A stretch of 17,816 nt of DNA from Bacillota bacterium. GTDB lineage: Bacteria > Bacillota > Clostridia > Lachnospirales > Lachnospiraceae. Below the pieces are notes generated by a model. That model did not search any database. It was not told the DNA's origin and saw nothing but the letters and a program-made list of their open reading frames with translations. The DNA lies in NCBI GenBank assembly GCA_023441145.1, contig JAEZQN010000056.1, forward strand, positions 1 through 17,816, in the 5' to 3' direction. Below are positions 14,540 through 17,816 of this stretch, one piece after another (within the stretch, counting starts at the first letter, position 1; each line of letters starts with the position of its first letter). Made by a program: the position numbers and the translations under genes.

Positions 14540-15400
14540 ATGTCCTGGTGTCCAAAATGCAAATATGAATACAAAGAAGGTATTACTGTATGTGCAGACT
14601 GTGGAGCTACACTCGTTGATGAGTTAACTTCACAATGCGATCAGTGTGTTGCTCTGTTTGAAAATGAAGACGAAGCAATCAAATTCCATGAATTCTTAGG
14701 ATATTCTGATATTGAGGAAGCAATGGTTCTCTATGACGAACCCCAAGAGGTTTATGGTGTCTATGTTACAGAAGATTATCTAGAAGAAGCCAAAAAGCTA
14801 TACCTAGCCTATGACTCCTCAGAAAAAAAAGCACAAATGGAAGCTAAAAACCCTTTTGAAGAAGTCTTTACAGACATTGACCAAGAGGATGAGGAAGGTA
14901 AAGTCAAAGACGTAGAGATACCTTTGTCAAAGATGATTCCTAAGAACTCCGTTACATATGTAAAGAAAGAAGAACGATACAATGATTTCAGGTCCACCTT
15001 CTACATCTTTCTTGTGTTTGGTGTTGCTGGTATTATTTTTACTGTTCTAAATGCGATTAAAGTAATCACCTTATTTAACAGTTTAATGCAATATATCGTA
15101 TTAGGTGGTGTTTCAATCGCTTTTATAGTAGTAGCCATTACTTCTTATATTAAATCAAAAACTATATTTGATGAGATTGATGATGAAAAAGAAATCACAG
15201 CCTCCATAAAGGAATGGCTGTCTGAGAATATTACTGCTGATACTTTAGCACAATTTGACAATGATGAAGATGCCAAAGAGGCAATCTTCCTTAAGAAGAT
15301 TGATTATATGAAGCAGCGTCTCTATGAGCGTTATACCTTTGATAATGAGGCATATGTTGACGAGTTAATTGAAGAATTTTACACTGAAAACTTTGAATAA
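14540..15400 (+). CDS. Zinc-ribbon protein with two membrane segments, unknown function
   Basis: This 286-residue protein starts MSWCPKCKYEY. CxxC pairs at C4/C7 and C18/C21 form a zinc ribbon, and a third pair occurs at C33/C36. Residues 36-90 (ALFENEDEAIKFHEFLGY and EVYGVYVTEDYLEEAKKLY) have the look of a small alpha-beta signal-transducing-type domain (DUF2007-like), a fold-level guess. An acidic linker reaches to about 145. Two hydrophobic helices lie at about 153-172 and 182-203, so both termini are probably cytoplasmic. The C-terminal 80 residues are acidic and helical. An AAGGAGG site is seven bases from the ATG. It follows tyrS by 102 bases and ends at a strong terminator. It could be a membrane-linked regulator or assembly factor; the partner is unknown. 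Confidence 0.82.
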   Translation: MSWCPKCKYEYKEGITVCADCGATLVDELTSQCDQCVALFENEDEAIKFHEFLGYSDIEEAMVLYDEPQEVYGVYVTEDYLEEAKKLYLAYDSSEKKAQMEAKNPFEEVFTDIDQEDEEGKVKDVEIPLSKMIPKNSVTYVKKEERYNDFRSTFYIFLVFGVAGIIFTVLNAIKVITLFNSLMQYIVLGGVSIAFIVVAITSYIKSKTIFDEIDDEKEITASIKEWLSENITADTLAQFDNDEDAKEAIFLKKIDYMKQRLYERYTFDNEAYVDELIEEFYTENFE

Positions 15401-15453
15401 GTAGGTTAAACCAAGCCAACTATACAGAGTGTTTAAAGTAAAGCTCTCACTAT

Positions 15454-15493
15454 AAAAAGGGTGGTACACTTTCCTTGTGTACCACCCTTTTTT
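15454..15493. terminator. Bidirectional terminator between convergent genes
   Basis: A 14- to 15-base-pair stem (AAAAAGGGTGGTACA, 15454-15468, with TGTACCACCCTTTTTT, 15478-15493) has a nine-base loop. It ends in six T on the plus strand and five T on the minus strand, so it can end both the zinc-ribbon gene and the SNF2 gene. Confidence 0.93.
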
Positions 15494-15500
15494 ATTGCAC

Positions 15501-15567
15501 TGCGGCGGTATAGATAATGTCGCTTACGCGACCCGCCGCAGGCGGAGAGTTTCGCAAGCGAAACTCT
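15501..15567. repeat. Cluster of GC-rich nested palindromes
   Basis: Four stems fit in 67 bases. TGCGGCGG (15501-15508) pairs with CCGCCGCA (15533-15540), enclosing GTCGC-TTAC-GCGAC (15519-15532). Alternatively CCGCC (15533-15537) pairs with GGCGG (15541-15545). A third hairpin, AGAGTTTCGC / GCGAAACTCT, occupies 15546-15567. The block is far richer in G and C than its surroundings and has no T run, so it is not a simple terminator. It looks like a repetitive extragenic palindrome unit. Confidence 0.7.
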
Positions 15568-15575
15568 TTGTTCTA

Positions 15576-17816
15576 TTATTCCGTAAATAGCTCTTGAATC
15601 TCTTCCTTGGTCAGCTTATTAATAAATACTTCCTTGGACTGAATAACCGCCTCTGATAAAGCCTTTTTCTTTTGCTGTAATTTGTAGATTTTCTCTTCAA
15701 TAGTTCCCTTAGTAAGAAGTTTAATAACATGCACCCGATTCATCTGACCAATTCGGTAAGCACGGTCAGTTGCCTGCTCTTCCACTGCAGGATTCCACCA
15801 CGGATCAAAATGAATTACTGTATCGGCTCCCGTAAGGTTAAGTCCTGTTCCACCTGCTTTTAGGGATATCAAGAAGACGTAGGTCTCACCCTCATTAAAC
15901 CTTCTTACATAGTCTGCTCTGTCCTCCATAGAGGTTGAGCCTTCCAGATAAAAGTAGCTAATATCTTGTTCTTTTAGCTCATTGGCAATAATCTCAAGCA
16001 TAGAAGTAAACTGTGAGAAAATGAGAATTCTATGCCCATTTAGGATGAAATCTGGTAAGAGATCCATTAATAGTTCTAGCTTACCACTACCTCCCTCATA
16101 GTGTTCTACAAATGTAGAAGGATGGCAACAAATCTGGCGAAGTCTTGTTAAGGCAGCCAATATCTTCATCTGGCTCTTACCTACACCATTTTCATTAATC
16201 TCTCTCGTAATATCATTTCGTATGCTTTCCATATAAGAAAGATAGATACTTCTTTGCTCGGTTGTCATTTCTGTTAAATATTTGCTTTCAATCTTTTCAG
16301 GTAATTCCTCTAAGACATCTTTCTTCATTCTTCGTAAGATAAACGGCTGAATATGACGGCTTAAGTCCTCTAAGGTCTTCTTACTATCATCCCGAATAAT
16401 CGGTTTCTCATAGCGCTCCACAAACTTAGAATGGCTAAAGAGATAATAAGGCATAATAAAGTCAAAAATTGACCATAGCTCTGATAAAGAATTCTCAATA
16501 GGGGTTCCAGTTAGGGCAAAACGATGTTGGGCAGGTACCTGCTACACCACCTTTGCACTAATAGAGTTGGCATTTTTAATAAACTGTGCTTCATCGATAA
16601 ACATCGTATGAATATTCAGCTTTTCATAATGCTCAATATCTCTTCGAATCAGCGGATAAGAGGTAATGATAACGTCGTTATCCACATGACTTTCAATGAT
16701 TTCTTTACGCTGTTCTGGAGCACCACTTACTACTATAGTACGTATATGAGGGGCGAAGTTATGGAACTCATCCTGCCAGTTGTATACCAAGGAGGTCGGA
16801 CATACAATCAAAAAGAGTGCCTTATCTCCCTCTTCCGTTAAAGTGGCTTTCTCAATACAACTAGACACATATACAATGGTCTGAAGAGTCTTACCAAGAC
16901 CCATATCGTCTGCTAAGATACCACCAAGGCCGTTATCAGCCAAAGTTTTCAGCCATTTGTATCCAGTAACCTGATAAGGTCTTAATTCAACCTCAATTCC
17001 TTTAGGAAGCTCATAATTCGTGGTACTAGGATTCACAATACCATTCACTAACTGCTTAAACTCATCATTACGGTTAGTTATAAAATCACTGTTATCATTC
17101 ACAAGTTCGTTGACATATACAGCAGAATTCTTTGGAAGTAAAATGGCGTTGTCAGAAATATTCTTTTCTTCCACATCCAGCTTGTCAAACATAGTAGATA
17201 AAGAGGCAAAACTAGAATCCTCCAACGAGATAAACGCACCACTTTTTAGACGGTGGTATTTCTTCTTTAATTGAAGGGAGGCGAATAATTCATGAAGCTC
17301 TTCCTTTGGAATCTGATCATAATTAAGCTCCATCTCTAGCATATTGATCTCTTTATTCACCTTTAGGTTTGTAGTCAGCTTTCCTGGTGAACGTAAGGTA
17401 AAGTTCTTAAAATCATCGGAATAATATAAGCCACAAAGGGTACTTAAGGAGGATACGCCTACAGTTAAAAATTCAAAGATATATCGCTCATCCCTTAAGG
17501 CATAATAATTTCTTGAAGGAACAAAATGCATATCTTCTAAGGCTGCAATAATCTCATTTTCCTTCTCCGGCTGACGTACAATAATTAACCCATCCTTAGC
17601 CACATAATCTAGAGGATTAATCTCATAGTCCCCATACTGGAACTTTATAGTAGCCCTGATATTGAATTTATGCTTGTCCAAATAAATGCTAGGTTTTAAA
17701 TCCTCTACGATATATTTATCCTGTAGCTCATCTGGAATATCTAGGCGCATCGTTTCATAAATCTTAGGAAGTACGATCTCTAAGAATTTATCTCTTGCTT
17801 CATCATGAAAGACAAC
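15576..17816 (-). pseudogene. SNF2-family helicase, interrupted by an in-frame stop (5' end outside window)
   Basis: The reading frame enters from the right edge and would run to 15576 but for one TAG at 16542-16544. It covers a SNF2_assoc-like region (about 17400-17100), motif I LADDMGLGKT near 16890-16915, motif Ia ending in CPTSLVYNW, and motif II FIDEAQFIKN near 16570-16600. After the stop the same frame gives RFALTGTPIENSLSELW (motif III), then RILIFSQFTSM (motif IV), LISLKAGGTGLNLT and DRAYRIGQMNRVHVIKL (motifs V and VI). Both halves stay in one frame, so the lesion is one codon. The first ATG after the stop (16454) has no ribosome binding site. The full protein would be a dsDNA-translocating ATPase; its partner is unknown. 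It may be a recent pseudogene, a read-through gene or a base error. Confidence 0.88.
16542..16544 (-). other. In-frame amber codon splitting the SNF2 helicase
   Basis: The codon TAG stands between SAKVV and QVPAQHRF, eight codons before the conserved LTGTP of motif III. Lysine AAG is one base away and is plausible at this position in relatives, as are CAG and GAG. No nearby indel is needed to restore the frame. Confidence 0.9.

Noticed and set aside
15459..15485. GGGTGGTAC resembles the conserved T-box sequence AGGGTGGNACCGCG
   Set aside because: It lies at the end of a gene inside a symmetric terminator, lacks the CGCG part and a stem I region, and no synthetase gene follows.
15576..16454. 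Downstream helicase lobe as an independent gene starting at 16454
   Set aside because: There is no ribosome binding site before that ATG, and conserved helicase sequence (motif III) lies in frame upstream of it.

Overview
The window is AT-rich with compact, mostly minus-strand operons, strong AGGAGG-type ribosome binding sites and Firmicutes-type gene content. The order TIGR03960 radical SAM, TIGR03936 partner, rng, rplU, prp, rpmA, obgE, yhbY, nadD, yqeK, rsfS, together with a bL27 that carries a Prp-cleavable N-terminal extension, points to a Clostridia member, most likely a Lachnospiraceae relative of Lachnoclostridium. That genus-level guess is inference from gene content and protein style.

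Layout from low to high coordinate. Positions 1-355 hold the start of a protein-kinase-fold gene that runs off the left edge. A hemerythrin-like HHE protein follows at 476-1033. Then, read right to left on the minus strand, comes the ribosome-assembly and NAD block: obgE, yhbY, nadD, yqeK, rsfS, closed by a terminator at 1097-1129. Upstream of it is a separate unit, rplU-prp-rpmA, with a clear extended -10 promoter, an L21 leader RNA and its own terminator at 4595-4638. Between rplU and rng sits an accessory pair: a ROK-family regulator and a MATE transporter. Next on the minus strand are a TIGR03960 radical SAM gene, an overlapping TIGR03936 gene starting at TTG, and an RNase E/G gene. A one-TM protein of unknown function precedes them.

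The only plus-strand genes are tyrS and a zinc-ribbon protein with two membrane segments. They converge on a SNF2-family helicase gene that enters from the right edge. A strong bidirectional terminator and a cluster of GC-rich palindromes lie at the convergence point.

Most of the window is conserved housekeeping DNA. The best leads are: the SNF2 helicase broken by a single in-frame amber codon between helicase motifs II and III; the ROK/MATE pair inside an otherwise conserved ribosome/RNase cluster; two distant palindromes that share a stem with a compensatory base-pair change; a long inverted repeat between rpmA and obgE; a hairpin beside the start of the zinc-ribbon gene; and the functionally unassigned radical SAM pair. 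I did not find a defence system, CRISPR array, tRNA, rRNA or transposase.
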